Part shown: piece after piece, positions 9,580 to 17,955 of the stretch
Numbering within the stretch: position 1 is the first letter of the stretch
Layout: every line of letters starts with the position of its first letter
Source of the DNA: CAVTJL01 sp963752325
GTDB taxonomy: Bacteria; Pseudomonadota; Alphaproteobacteria; Geminicoccales; Geminicoccaceae
Direction: 5' to 3'
DNA: 64,000 nt
Assembly: GCA_963752325.1 (NCBI GenBank)
Contig: CAVVXU010000005.1
Location: forward strand, 1,116,001 to 1,180,000
Notes under the pieces: generated by a model
Database searches by the model: none
Told to the model about the DNA's origin: nothing
The model's input: the letters and a program-made list of their open reading frames with translations, nothing else
Made by a program: the position numbers and the translations under genes

Positions 9580-10035
9580 CTACTGGGCGGCGACGCCGTA
9601 CTGCTCGCCGTAGATCAGGCTCTCGGCGCTGCTCAGCTCCTCCTGGAGGCCCTGCCGCACCGCCTCGTAGAGGTCGCGGATCGAGACCATCCCGCACACC
9701 TCGCTGTCGCGCAGGACCGGCAGGTGCCGGTAGTGCCCGACACGCATCTTGTCGAGCGCCAGGAGCGCCAGGTCGTCCGGCGACAGCGTCTCGGGGTCAC
9801 GCGTCATGACCTCCGCCACACGCGTCTTGCTCGCGTCACCGCCGGCCGCGAGCAGCCGGTAGACGAGGTCGCGCTCGGTGACGATGCCGATGAGCCGGCC
9901 ATCCTCCATCACCATGGCGGCACCGACGCGATGCTCGCGCATCATCAAGGCGGCATCCTGGGCCGTGGCATCCTTGGGCATACAGCAGAGAACCTGGCAT
10001 CCGTCGATGACGCCCGGGATAACGGTGCGCACCAT
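9580..10035 (-). CDS. Two-CBS-domain protein
   Basis: This 151-residue soluble protein is built from two CBS repeats, about residues 8-65 (MPKDATAQDAALMMREHRVG to GIVTERDLVYRLL) and 73-130 (VAEVMTRDPETLSPDDLALL to GMVSIRDLYEAV). Paired CBS domains bind adenine nucleotides and sense energy state. No enzymatic domain is attached, so it is a stand-alone CBS module. It is probably transcribed alone; the downstream gene bolA is convergent. Confidence 0.88.
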   Translation of the reverse strand: MVRTVIPGVIDGCQVLCCMPKDATAQDAALMMREHRVGAAMVMEDGRLIGIVTERDLVYRLLAAGGDASKTRVAEVMTRDPETLSPDDLALLALDKMRVGHYRHLPVLRDSEVCGMVSIRDLYEAVRQGLQEELSSAESLIYGEQYGVAAQ

Positions 10036-10143
10036 GACAGCCTCCGTTTCTGCGCCTACTGATCCGGCAGCGTCAGATTGCCGCAGGCGCGACTCGAAGG
10101 CAAGGCCAATCGCCAGGAACCGGCCCCGCAGGGTGCTGGCGGG

Positions 10144-10677
10144 TCAGCCTTTCTGTCTGGCCCGCTCGACGCCTTCCATGATCATCTTCTTGGCCTCGTC
10201 GGCATCGCCCCAGCCCATGATCTTGACCCACTTGTTGGGCTCCAGATCCTTGTAGTGCTCGAAGAAGTGCGAGATGCGGGCGAGGTCGATCTCCGGGATG
10301 TCCTTGTAGCTCTGCACCTTCCTGTTGATCTGGGTGATCTTGTCGATGGGCACGGCCAAGATCTTCTCGTCGTTGCCGGCCTCGTCCTCCATCTTCAGCA
10401 CGCCGATCGGCCGCGAGCGCAGGATGGCGCCCGGAATGACCGGCATGCGTCCGATCACCATGACGTCGACGGGATCGCCGTCCTCGGCCAGCGTCTGCGG
10501 GATGAATCCGTAGTTACAAGGATAGAACATCGCCGTGTAGAGATAGCGGTCGACGAAGATCGCCCCGCTGTCCTTGTCGTACTCGTACTTGATCGGATCG
10601 GAGCGCAGGGGCACCTCGATCAGCACGTTGATCTCGTGTGGCGGGTTCTTGCCGGCGGGGAGCCTGCTGAGATCCAT
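10144..10677 (-). CDS. ppa: Inorganic pyrophosphatase
   Basis: This 177-residue family I soluble pyrophosphatase hydrolyses PPi to drive biosynthetic reactions. The signature is EDGDPVDVMVIG, with the metal-binding aspartates; KYEYDKDSGAIFVDR and YPCNYGFIPQT are also conserved. I chose the ATG at 10677 because MDLSRLPAGKNPP is the usual alphaproteobacterial N-terminus; an upstream in-frame ATG would add 15 atypical residues. It follows hemF on the same strand. Confidence 0.96.
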   Translation of the reverse strand: MDLSRLPAGKNPPHEINVLIEVPLRSDPIKYEYDKDSGAIFVDRYLYTAMFYPCNYGFIPQTLAEDGDPVDVMVIGRMPVIPGAILRSRPIGVLKMEDEAGNDEKILAVPIDKITQINRKVQSYKDIPEIDLARISHFFEHYKDLEPNKWVKIMGWGDADEAKKMIMEGVERARQKG

Positions 10678-10712
10678 CCTCGTCTCTCCTGGGAACGGGC
10701 GGGCAACCTTGC

Positions 10713-11561
10713 TCAGGGCCAACTGACGGCTGGCGGCAGCGACATCAAGATCGCCTCGGTATTGCCGCCGGTCCTCAATCCGAACTGTGTGCCCCGATCA
10801 TAAAGAAGGTTGAACTCGACGTAGCGGCCGCGCCGCTCGAGCTGCCAGGCCCGCTCCGCCTCGGTCCAGGGCCGGTCCATGTGGCGCGCGACGAGCCTTG
10901 GGTAGATGTCCAAGAACGCCTCCCCGACGGCGCGAGTGAAAGCGAAGGTACGCTCGGGCTCGCCCTCGAGATAGTCATAAAAGATCCCGCCGATGCCGCG
11001 CGGCTCGCCGCGGTGCGGCAGAAAGAAGTACTCGTCCGCCCAGCGCTTGAAGCGGTCGTAGGCGTCCTCGCCGTAGCCCTCGCAGGCCTGACGCAGCCGG
11101 GCGTGGAAAGCCGCCGTGTCGTCGGCGTCGGGGTAGATGGGATTGAGGTCGGCGCCGCCGCCGTACCAGGCCTTGCCGGTGCGGATGTGGCGGGTGTTCA
11201 TGTGCGCCGGCGGCACGTGCGGCGAGCAGGGATGGGCCACCAGCGAGATCCCGCTGGCCCAAAAGCGCCGATCCTCGGCAGCGCCCGGGATCTGCTTGGC
11301 GAAGGGCTCCTCGAGCTCGCCCCACACGGTCGAGACGTTGACGCCGACCTTCTCGAAGACCCGGCCACGCATCACCGCCATCACGCCGCCCCCGCCGGCC
11401 GGCCGGTCCCAGGCCGTGCGGGTGAACCGGCCGGGCTCGCGCCCGGCGGCCGCCGGTGCCTTGCAGGCGTCCTCGAGCGCCTCGAAGGCCGCGCAGATGC
11501 GGTCGCGCAGGCTCTCGAACCAAGCTCGTGCCCGCGCCTTCTCCTCGGCTCCCTCGCTCAT
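10713..11561 (-). CDS. hemF: Oxygen-dependent coproporphyrinogen III oxidase
   Basis: This enzyme converts coproporphyrinogen III to protoporphyrinogen IX using O2 in haem synthesis. Family sequence runs throughout: GGGGVMAVMRGRVFEKVGVN, HMNTRHI, WYGGGADLNPIYP, EPRGIGGIFYDYLE and the C-terminal RYVEFNLLYDRGTQFGLRT. The ATG at 11561 is preceded by AGGAG in good spacing; an in-frame GTG at 11570 overlaps the trmL stop and is less likely. At 282 residues it is of normal length. It is the second gene after trmL (5-base gap) and lies beside petABC, which needs haem. Confidence 0.96.
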   Translation of the reverse strand: MSEGAEEKARARAWFESLRDRICAAFEALEDACKAPAAAGREPGRFTRTAWDRPAGGGGVMAVMRGRVFEKVGVNVSTVWGELEEPFAKQIPGAAEDRRFWASGISLVAHPCSPHVPPAHMNTRHIRTGKAWYGGGADLNPIYPDADDTAAFHARLRQACEGYGEDAYDRFKRWADEYFFLPHRGEPRGIGGIFYDYLEGEPERTFAFTRAVGEAFLDIYPRLVARHMDRPWTEAERAWQLERRGRYVEFNLLYDRGTQFGLRTGGNTEAILMSLPPAVSWP

Positions 11562-11566
11562 CCGTC

Positions 11567-12085
11567 TCACTCCTCGTCATCCGGGGCGGATTGTCGCTCG
11601 CTTTCCAGGCAATCGAATGCGGAGGTTTGTCGCATCGCCTCGGCCAGCGCGATCGCTGCCGCCGTCACCACGTTGAGCGAGCGCCGCCCGGCCGCCATCG
11701 GCACACGCACGCAAAGGTCGGCCGTGCGGTGCAGCGCCTCGGGAGCACCCCGGCTCTCGTTGCCCAGCAGCAACACATCGTCGACATGAAAGACGGCCTC
11801 GTGGTGCGGCAGCGCGGCCCGCGTGGTCAGCAGCACGAGCCGCCGTCCCGCGGCACGTCGGCTCGCCTCGAACGCCGCGAGGTCGGCATGCCGGAACCAG
11901 GGGGCGACGCCCCCATAGTCGAGCGCAGCCTCTTGGATTCGCCGGTCGCGCAGCGGAAAAGCCGTGGGCTCGATGACGTGCAGCTCGACCCCGAGGCAGG
12001 CTGCAAGACGCAGCGCCGCGCCCAGATTGTGCGGCCGGTCCGGCTCCAGGAAAGCCAGCGCCGGCGAGTGCCGGTGCTCGCCCAT
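11567..12085 (-). CDS. trmL: tRNA (cytidine(34)-2'-O)-methyltransferase
   Basis: This is a SPOUT-fold methyltransferase that 2'-O-methylates the wobble base of tRNA-Leu isoacceptors. Conserved blocks are EPDRPHNLGAALRLAACLG (N-terminal), LLLGNESRGAPE (AdoMet loop) and RSLNVVTAAAIALAEA (knot). The ATG at 12085 gives MGEHRHSPALAF, the typical start; the frame is open further upstream but crosses the petA promoter region. At 172 residues it is slightly longer than E. coli TrmL. It is divergent from petA and leads into hemF. Confidence 0.9.
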   Translation of the reverse strand: MGEHRHSPALAFLEPDRPHNLGAALRLAACLGVELHVIEPTAFPLRDRRIQEAALDYGGVAPWFRHADLAAFEASRRAAGRRLVLLTTRAALPHHEAVFHVDDVLLLGNESRGAPEALHRTADLCVRVPMAAGRRSLNVVTAAAIALAEAMRQTSAFDCLESERQSAPDDEE

Positions 12086-12150
12086 CGACCCCCTCGCGCT
12101 CGCCCGAAACGGCCCCCTCGGGCATGACAACAGGATGGAGCCAGATTTAT

Positions 12151-12193
12151 GCGACCAAAGGTCGCTTGTCTCGCCTGGGACCCGCCCATAGAT
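12151..12193 (+). promoter_or_regulatory. petABC promoter candidate with adjacent palindrome
   Basis: A perfect inverted repeat, GCGACC-AAA-GGTCGC (12151-12165), touches a possible -35 box TTGTCT (12166-12171). A -10-like CATAGA follows at 12187-12192 with a 15-base spacer. It sits 66-108 bases ahead of petA in the trmL-petA divergent gap. The palindrome could be the operator of a redox or oxygen regulator of bc1 expression; no named regulator's consensus is recognised. Confidence 0.4.
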
Positions 12194-12258
12194 TGGCGCG
12201 CGGCCGGCGTTCCCCTCGTCAGCATCAATTGTCCTTTTCAACCAAAGGCTTCGCCTCA

Positions 12259-12810
12259 ATGGCCCATTCGACCACCGATCGGCCCGATGCGGGCGGCGGC
12301 GCGACACGTCGGGATTTCCTCGACCTCGTCGCGTGGTCGACCGCGGCCATCGGCGGCATCGCGGTGGCCTGGCCGCTGATTGACAGCCTCAATCCATCCG
12401 CCGACGTTCTGGCCCTCTCGGCGATCGAGGTCGATGTGACACCGATCGGCCGGGGCGAGGGCATCACCGTGATGTGGCGGGGCAAGCCGGTCTTCGTCCG
12501 GAGCCGTACCGACAAGGAGATGGAAGAGGCGCGTGCCGTCGACGTCGCGACGCTCCGGGACCCGCAGACGGACGCGCAGCGGGTGGAGAGGCCGGAATGG
12601 CTCGTGGTGGTCGGCATCTGCACGCATCTCGGCTGCGTGCCACTGGGCAACAAGTCGACCGAGCCACGGGGCGATTATGGCGGCTGGTTCTGCCCCTGCC
12701 ACGGGTCGCAGTACGACACGTCGGGGCGCATCAGGCAGGGACCTGCGCCCCTCAATCTCGCGGTGCCTCCCTACACCTTCAGCTCCGATTCGATCGTGAG
12801 GATCGGCTGA
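12259..12810 (+). CDS. petA: Ubiquinol-cytochrome c reductase iron-sulfur subunit (Rieske)
   Basis: This is the Rieske subunit of the cytochrome bc1 complex, moving electrons from ubiquinol to cytochrome c1. Residues 17-45 are a Tat-type signal anchor (TRRDFLDLVAWSTAAIGG). The 2Fe-2S cluster ligands are in CTHLGCVPLG and CPCHGSQYD. At 183 residues it is of family size. It is the first gene of petABC. The ATG at 12259 gives the expected N-terminus; the longer open frame upstream crosses the promoter region. Confidence 0.97.
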   Translation: MAHSTTDRPDAGGGATRRDFLDLVAWSTAAIGGIAVAWPLIDSLNPSADVLALSAIEVDVTPIGRGEGITVMWRGKPVFVRSRTDKEMEEARAVDVATLRDPQTDAQRVERPEWLVVVGICTHLGCVPLGNKSTEPRGDYGGWFCPCHGSQYDTSGRIRQGPAPLNLAVPPYTFSSDSIVRIG

Positions 12811-12895
12811 CCGACGACGCCGCGGGAGTGGCGCCACCAGGCATCGGCATGATAGCGATCGGTCGTGCACGATCGACGCCGAACGGAAGGACACG

Positions 12896-14167
12896 ATGAG
12901 CGCCGAGGCAAGTCAACCAGTGGTTTTCAAGAACGGCGTGCTGCGCTGGATCGACGACCGCCTGCCGGTCGTCAGCTGGAGCTATAACGAGTTCGTCGCC
13001 TATCCTGCACCGCGAAATCTCAACTACTGGTGGAATTTCGGCTCGCTCGCCGGCATCATGCTGATGCTGCAGATCGCCACCGGTATCGTGCTCGCGATGC
13101 ATTATGTGCCGAACGACAAGATGGCGTTCAGCAGCGTCGAGTACATCATGCGGAACGTCAACTACGGTTGGCTGCTCCGCTACGCTCACGCCAACGGCGC
13201 GTCCTTCTTCTTCATCGTCGTCTACGTCCACATGTTCCGCGGGCTTTACTACGGCTCCTACAAGGCCCCGCGCGAGCTGCTGTGGATGATCGGCGTCGTC
13301 ATCATGCTGCTGATGATGGCCACCGCCTTCATGGGCTACGTGCTCCCCTGGGGCCAGATGAGCTTCTGGGGCGCCACCGTCATCACCAACCTCTTTTCGG
13401 CCATCCCGCTCGTCGGCAACGGCATCGTCACCTGGCTGTGGGGCGGCTTCGCAGTGGGCGACCCGACGCTCAACCGCTTCTTCGCGCTGCACTACCTCCT
13501 GCCCTTCGTGATCCTGGGCGTCGTCTTCCTGCACATTCTGGCGCTGCACCGGTTCGGCTCGAACAACCCGGTCGGCATCGACATCACCAAGAAGGACAAG
13601 ATCCCCTTCCACCCCTACTACACCGTGAAGGACCTCTTCGGCCTCATGGTGTTCTTCCTGATCTACGGGGGCATCGTCTTCTACGCGCCGAACCTGCTGG
13701 GCGATCCGGTGAACTACGTGCCGGCCAACCCCCTGCAGACGCCCGCCGAGATCGTCCCGGAGTGGTATTTCCTGCCCTTCTACGCGATGCTCCGCTCGAT
13801 CACCTTCGACGTCTTTTGGATCATTCCCGCCAAGCTCGCGGGCGTGATCACGATGTTCGGCTCGATCGCACTGCTCTTCTTCCTGCCCTGGCTCGACACC
13901 TCGCCGGTGCGCAGCGCGCGCTTCCGGCCGATCTACAAGTGGGTCTTCTGGCTCCTGGTGATCGACGTGTTCGTGCTGGGCTATGTGGGCGCGCACAAGC
14001 CGGAAGGCATCATGCCGACCATCGGCCTCGTCGCCACGCTCTACTATCTCTGCCACTTCCTCGTGATCATACCCCTGCTGGGCAAGATGGAGCGGACGCT
14101 GCCACTACCCGCCAGCATCGCCGATCCCGTCCTCAGGGGCGGCATGCAGACCCAGGCGGCGGAGTGA
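12896..14167 (+). CDS. petB: Cytochrome b subunit of the bc1 complex
   Basis: This 423-residue membrane protein carries the two b haems and both quinone sites. Eight or more hydrophobic helices are visible. Landmarks are WWNFGSLAGIMLMLQIATG, haem-ligand helices around HANGASFFFIVVYVHMFRG and LHYLLPFVILGVVFLH, and the Qo-site loop PEWYFLPFYAMLRS. No frame break is present. It lies 85 bases after petA and six before petC. Confidence 0.98.
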   Translation: MSAEASQPVVFKNGVLRWIDDRLPVVSWSYNEFVAYPAPRNLNYWWNFGSLAGIMLMLQIATGIVLAMHYVPNDKMAFSSVEYIMRNVNYGWLLRYAHANGASFFFIVVYVHMFRGLYYGSYKAPRELLWMIGVVIMLLMMATAFMGYVLPWGQMSFWGATVITNLFSAIPLVGNGIVTWLWGGFAVGDPTLNRFFALHYLLPFVILGVVFLHILALHRFGSNNPVGIDITKKDKIPFHPYYTVKDLFGLMVFFLIYGGIVFYAPNLLGDPVNYVPANPLQTPAEIVPEWYFLPFYAMLRSITFDVFWIIPAKLAGVITMFGSIALLFFLPWLDTSPVRSARFRPIYKWVFWLLVIDVFVLGYVGAHKPEGIMPTIGLVATLYYLCHFLVIIPLLGKMERTLPLPASIADPVLRGGMQTQAAE

Positions 14168-14172
14168 CGGGC

Positions 14173-14955
14173 ATGAGCAAGAAGGCCTTGCGGCTCACCG
14201 CCCTCCTGGCCGTCGCCGGCGGCCTGCTCGCCGCCGCGCCGCTCCCGTCGCGGGCGGCGGAAGGGGAGGCGGCACCCCTGCTGCACCGGTCCTGGCCGGA
14301 GGACGGCATCTTCGGCACCTTCGACCGGGCGATGCTGCAGCGCGGCTTCCAGGTGTTCCAGGGCATCTGCCAGAACTGCCACAGCACCGAGTACCTGGCG
14401 TTCCGCAACCTCGAGGACCTCGGCTACACCGAGGACCAGGTCAAGGCGATCGCGGCGCAGTACCAGGTGACGGACGGGCCCAACGACCAGGGCGATATGT
14501 TCCAGCGGCCGGGCAAGCCTTCGGACTATCGCGAGGGCCCCTTCGCCAACGCCATGGCGGCGCGGGCGGCGAACGGCGGCGCCCTGCCGCCCGATCTCTC
14601 GCTCATCGTCAAGGCGCGGCCGGGCGGCAGCAACTATGTCTACAGCCTCCTGAACGGCTTCGTCGACCCGCCGCCCGGCGTGAAGGTGCCGCCGGGCATG
14701 CACTACAACAAGTTCTTCCCCGGCCACATGATCGCCATGCCGCCGCCGTTGAGCGACGACGCGGTGACCTATGCCGACGGCACCAAGGCCACGGTGCCGC
14801 AGATGGCGGCCGACGTGACCGAGTTCCTGCACTGGCTGGCCGAGCCCACGCTCGAGCAGCGCAAGGCTCTGGGCCTCAAGGCCATGCTGTTCCTCGTCGT
14901 CCTGGCCGGCCTGCTCTACGCTTACAAGCGCAGGATCTGGTCGGACGTGCACTAG
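14173..14955 (+). CDS. petC: Cytochrome c1
   Basis: This is the haem c subunit that accepts electrons from the Rieske protein. A cleavable signal peptide (residues 1-28, ending SRAAEG) is followed by haem site CQNCHSTEYLAF at about residue 57. The axial Met is likely in FPGHMIAMPPPLSDD. A C-terminal membrane anchor (AMLFLVVLAGLLYAYKRR) ends the 260-residue protein. The ATG at 14173 is chosen because the signal peptide begins there. It is the last gene of petABC, followed by paired hairpins. Confidence 0.97.
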   Translation: MSKKALRLTALLAVAGGLLAAAPLPSRAAEGEAAPLLHRSWPEDGIFGTFDRAMLQRGFQVFQGICQNCHSTEYLAFRNLEDLGYTEDQVKAIAAQYQVTDGPNDQGDMFQRPGKPSDYREGPFANAMAARAANGGALPPDLSLIVKARPGGSNYVYSLLNGFVDPPPGVKVPPGMHYNKFFPGHMIAMPPPLSDDAVTYADGTKATVPQMAADVTEFLHWLAEPTLEQRKALGLKAMLFLVVLAGLLYAYKRRIWSDVH

Positions 14956-14960
14956 GCGCC

Positions 14961-15030
14961 GTCGGCCCCCGGGCCGACGCCTGATCCGAGATCGAGGGCG
15001 GCGGGATCCTTCCTGCCGCCCTCGTCGTTT
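14961..15030 (+). terminator. Terminator region after petABC (two hairpins)
   Basis: Just after the petC stop, GTCGGCC/GGCCGAC (14961-14978) forms a 7-bp stem. A second hairpin at 14994-15023 pairs GAGGGCGGC with GCCGCCCTC and extends to about 13 bp with one G-U pair and a four-base loop. It is followed by GTCGTTT. The U-tract is short, so strength is uncertain, but position and stem length support termination of petABC. Confidence 0.6.
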
Positions 15031-15097
15031 GCGGACCGCGTGCGACATGGCCGCGCGCTCGGCATCCTCGGGCTGGAGCCCGGGGTGCTCCTGCGGC

Positions 15098-15524
15098 ATG
15101 AGCAGGCGATCATGCGCAGCGCTGCCAGACGCGACAGGCCGGCTGAACGCGCGCCGGCAAAGGCGGGCCATAGCTTGGCTCGCGAGCCTGGCGCTGCTGC
15201 TGGAGCTCTTCCTCGGGCTGCCGGCGTCGCTCGCCATGGCGGCCGAGGTCACCGCCGGTGGCGGGCTCATCTGCACCGGCGACGGGACCGCAATGGGTCC
15301 CGGGCGACCAGTGGCCGGGCGCCCCTCAGAGCCATCGCCACAATGGCTGCGTCCTCTGCCATGGCGGGGTGGGCGCAGCCCTCCTGGCCGACGCCCCGCC
15401 CGCCGCGGTGCTGCCGGCGGCCGGCATGGTGGCGCGGCTGCTGCCGGCACCCATGCCGGCGCGGTGCCGGCGCCCTCGCCCGGCCTATGCCTCGCGCGCG
15501 CCGCCTGCGATCGTCCTGATCTGA
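15098..15524 (+). CDS. DUF2946-like membrane/secreted protein (one frame break)
   Basis: This small protein has an Arg-rich N-terminus, a hydrophobic segment (AIAWLASLALLLELFLGLPA) and then LICTGDGTAMGPGDQW and HRHNGCVLCHGG, a Cys/His layout typical of the DUF2946 family often found near copper genes. One extra base near 15302 breaks the frame; corrected length is 141 residues. The CxxC-H cluster could bind copper (inference). It precedes PCuAC and SCO genes on the same strand. The start is uncertain because no clear ribosome site is seen; the ATG at 15098 best precedes the hydrophobic segment. Confidence 0.6.
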
Positions 15525-15639
15525 CGCCCCTGCCGCCCGGCCGGCGGCAAGGACCAGCCACGAGATCGGCCGGCCGTCGTCGGCGCCATGCGGGTGCCGC
15601 CGCCTCCCGGCTCAAGCGGACGTTCGAGGAACAGCCATC

Positions 15640-16180
15640 ATGATCATCCACGCATCGAGGCGCGCCGTGCTCGCCTCCCTTCTGCTCGCACCGGCCGCGG
15701 CCGCCGCGGCCGCCGCCGCCGAGGGGGCCAAGGCGGGCTCGCTCACCATCCAGCAGCCCTGGTCGCGGGCCACGGCGCCGATGCAGAAGGTCGGGGTCGC
15801 CTACCTGACCATCGAGAACGACGGTGCCGACGCCGACCGCCTGACGGCCGTCGCCTCGCCTGTCGCGGCCGAGGCCCAGCTGCACGAGAGCATCCGTGAC
15901 GGCGACGTCATGAGGATGCGCCAGGTCACCGGCATCCCGGTGCCGGCGCACGGCAAGGCGACGCTGGCGCCGGGCGGCTACCATGTCATGCTGATGGGCC
16001 TGAAGGCGCCGCTCAAGGAAGGCCAGAGCTTTCCCTTGACCCTCACCTTCGAGCATGCCGGCAAGGTCGAGGTCGAGGTGATGGTCGAGAGCATGACCGG
16101 CCAGGGCGGCGGCCACAGCATGCCGATGGGGAGCCAAGCCCGGCATGGGCGACATGCCCGCGAGCGGCTCCAGCAACTGA
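15640..16180 (+). CDS. PCuAC-family periplasmic copper chaperone (one frame break)
   Basis: This is a periplasmic Cu(I) chaperone that, with SCO, loads the CuA centre of cytochrome c oxidase. Residues 1-26 form an Ala-rich signal peptide. The copper-site layout has a His and Met pair (QLHESI, DVMRMRQV) and GGYHVMLMGL downstream, as in the family. The tail is Met/His-rich (GGHSMPMGSKPGMGDM), adding metal ligands. A single extra base near 16132 breaks the tail; corrected length is 179 residues, ending at the TGA at 16178-16180. The SCO gene starts 17 bases later. Confidence 0.82.
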
Positions 16181-16197
16181 GACCGGAGGCAGCCAGC

Positions 16198-16800
16198 ATG
16201 CGCGTGTGGAAGCTCTATCTGACCGTCGCGGTGGCGCTGGCGATCCTGGGCGGTGCCGCCATGGTGGTCGACCAGCTCTATCTGCGGCCGGACACCCGGT
16301 CCTCCTCGATCGGCGTGGCCGCGATCGGCGGGCCGTTCAAGCTCGTCGACGCCAGCGGCAAGACGGTCACCGAGCAGGACTATCTGGGCAAGTGGCTGCT
16401 GGTCTATTTCGGCTACACCCACTGCCCGGACGTCTGCCCCACCACGCTGGCCGACGTGTCGGCGGCCCTCGACCAGCTGCCGCCGGCCGACAGGGCCAAG
16501 GTCAAGGCCCTCTTCATCACGGTCGATCCCGAGCGCGACACGCCCAAGGTGATGGCGGACTATGTGGCGGGCTTCGGCAACGACCTCATCGGGCTCAGCG
16601 GCAGCCAGGCCGAGATCGACGCGGCGATGAAGGCCTACCGGGTCTACGCCAAGAAGCACCCGGAGAAGGACGGCGGCTACTCGATGGACCACAGCTCCAT
16701 CGTCTACGTGATGGACCCCGACGGCCACTACGCCACCAACTTCTCGTTCGACACGCCGCCGGCGACCATGGCCAAGAAGCTCGAGGGCCTCGTCTCCTGA
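16198..16800 (+). CDS. SCO1/SenC/PrrC-family cytochrome oxidase copper assembly protein
   Basis: This 200-residue membrane-anchored thioredoxin-fold protein inserts copper into cytochrome c oxidase subunit II. An N-terminal anchor (about residues 5-24) precedes the core. The Cu site is CPDVCPTTL plus the distal His in MDHSSIVYVMD. GKWLLVYFGYTHCP and FITVDPERDTP are family landmarks. The ATG at 16198 follows a GGAGG ribosome site. It forms a copper-delivery group with PCuAC upstream and Cox11 downstream. Confidence 0.94.
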   Translation: MRVWKLYLTVAVALAILGGAAMVVDQLYLRPDTRSSSIGVAAIGGPFKLVDASGKTVTEQDYLGKWLLVYFGYTHCPDVCPTTLADVSAALDQLPPADRAKVKALFITVDPERDTPKVMADYVAGFGNDLIGLSGSQAEIDAAMKAYRVYAKKHPEKDGGYSMDHSSIVYVMDPDGHYATNFSFDTPPATMAKKLEGLVS

Positions 16801-16946
16801 GCCCTGGGCCGGGGTCCTGAGGCCCCGGCCGGGGTGCCCGCCCGCCCGGTGCGGCATTTGGCTGCGAGCGGGCGCCCCGCCCTCCTCCCGATCCCACCTC
16901 CGGGCTAGGCTCCGAGGTGGACTGGGCTTCATGGAATGACGGCGGC

Positions 16947-17895
16947 ATGCGAACGGGCAACGTGACGAGGCCGGGCTGGCGTTGGCGGCTGCGGCGGCTG
17001 ATGCCGCTTCTGATCGCGGGCACGCTCGTCGGCTCCGGGCTCACCCTCGTCGCCTTCTCCGTGCCGCTCTATCGCATGTTCTGCGCGGCCACCGGCTTCG
17101 GCGGCCAGACCGTGCGGGCCGAGCGCAACACCACCGACGCCATCGAGCGCACCATCACCGTCCGCTTCTCGACCGACGTCGCCCCCGGCCTCGACTGGCG
17201 CTTCGTGCCCGAGCAGCCCAAGGTCACCGTCCGCCTGGGCGAGCAGGCGCTGGTCTATTTCCGCGCCGAGAACCGCTCGAAGGAGCGCATCGTCGGCCAC
17301 GCCACCTTCAACGTCGCCCCCTTCAAGGCCGGCCCCTACTTCAACAAGATCCAGTGCTTCTGCTTCGAGGAGGAGGCCCTCGAGCCCGGCGAGACGGCCG
17401 ACATGCCGGTCGTCTTCTTCGTCGACCCGGCGCTCGCCAGCGATCCCGACACGACCGAGCTCGACACGATCACCCTGGCCTACACCTTCTTCCGCTCCCC
17501 GAAGCCCGAGGCGGCGGCCGAGCTCTCCCGCTTCGCCACCAGCTTCGATGCCGACGGCCCGCCCGACCTGGCGCACGGCAAGGCCATCTTCGAGAGCAGC
17601 TGCACCGCCTGCCACGCCCTCGACAAGGACCGCACCGGCCCGCGCCTCGGCGGCGTGCTCGGCCGCACCGCCGGCACCGTCCCGACCTTCGCCGCCTACA
17701 GCCCGGCGCTCAAGGCCTCGGAGGTCATCTGGTCGAAGGACACGCTCGACCGCTGGCTCACCCGGCCGGCCGACCTCGTCCCCGGCGCCCGCATGCCCTT
17801 CCAGCTCGACAAGCCCACCGATCGCCGCGACGTCATCGCCTTCCTGGGCGCGGCCGGCGAGCACGCCGCCCACGACCGAGCAGGCGGCACGCTGA
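16947..17895 (+). CDS. Cox11/CtaG copper chaperone fused to a C-terminal cytochrome c domain
   Basis: Residues 1-190 are CtaG/Cox11, which delivers copper to the CuB site of cytochrome oxidase. They comprise an anchor helix (about 19-41), the family segment PLYRMFCAATGFGG and the copper motif CFCFEEEALEPGE (Cys 137 and 139). Residues from about 205 form a class I cytochrome c with haem site CTACH (219-223), TGPRLGGVLGR and an axial Met in PGARMPF (283). There is no stop or frame break between the domains, so the fusion is real in this sequence. The reading frame continues to 18056, into the convergent gene; a one-base change near 17870 would end it at 17895, before a T-rich tract, and I prefer that end. 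The start could also be the GTG at 16917. Confidence 0.8.
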
Positions 17896-17906
17896 CGCGC
17901 GCCGCC

Positions 17907-17950
17907 GCCAAGGGCTGCAGCAGGGACGGAATGAGTTTTTTTCTTTTTTT
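17907..17950 (+). terminator. T-tract terminator candidate after the Cox11 fusion gene
   Basis: A pair of T-runs (17936-17942 and 17944-17950) follows a small G/C-rich inverted segment around GGGCTGCAGCAGG. The long T-run is unusual in this G+C-rich sequence and lies between two convergent genes. The stem is weak, so efficiency is uncertain. Confidence 0.45.
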
Positions 17951-17955
17951 GTCAC

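Noticed and set aside
12779..14056. A long open frame antisense to petB
   Set aside because: Its translation is rich in Arg, His, Glu and Gln with no family pattern, while the plus strand encodes a complete cytochrome b. Antisense frames this long are common in very G+C-rich DNA.
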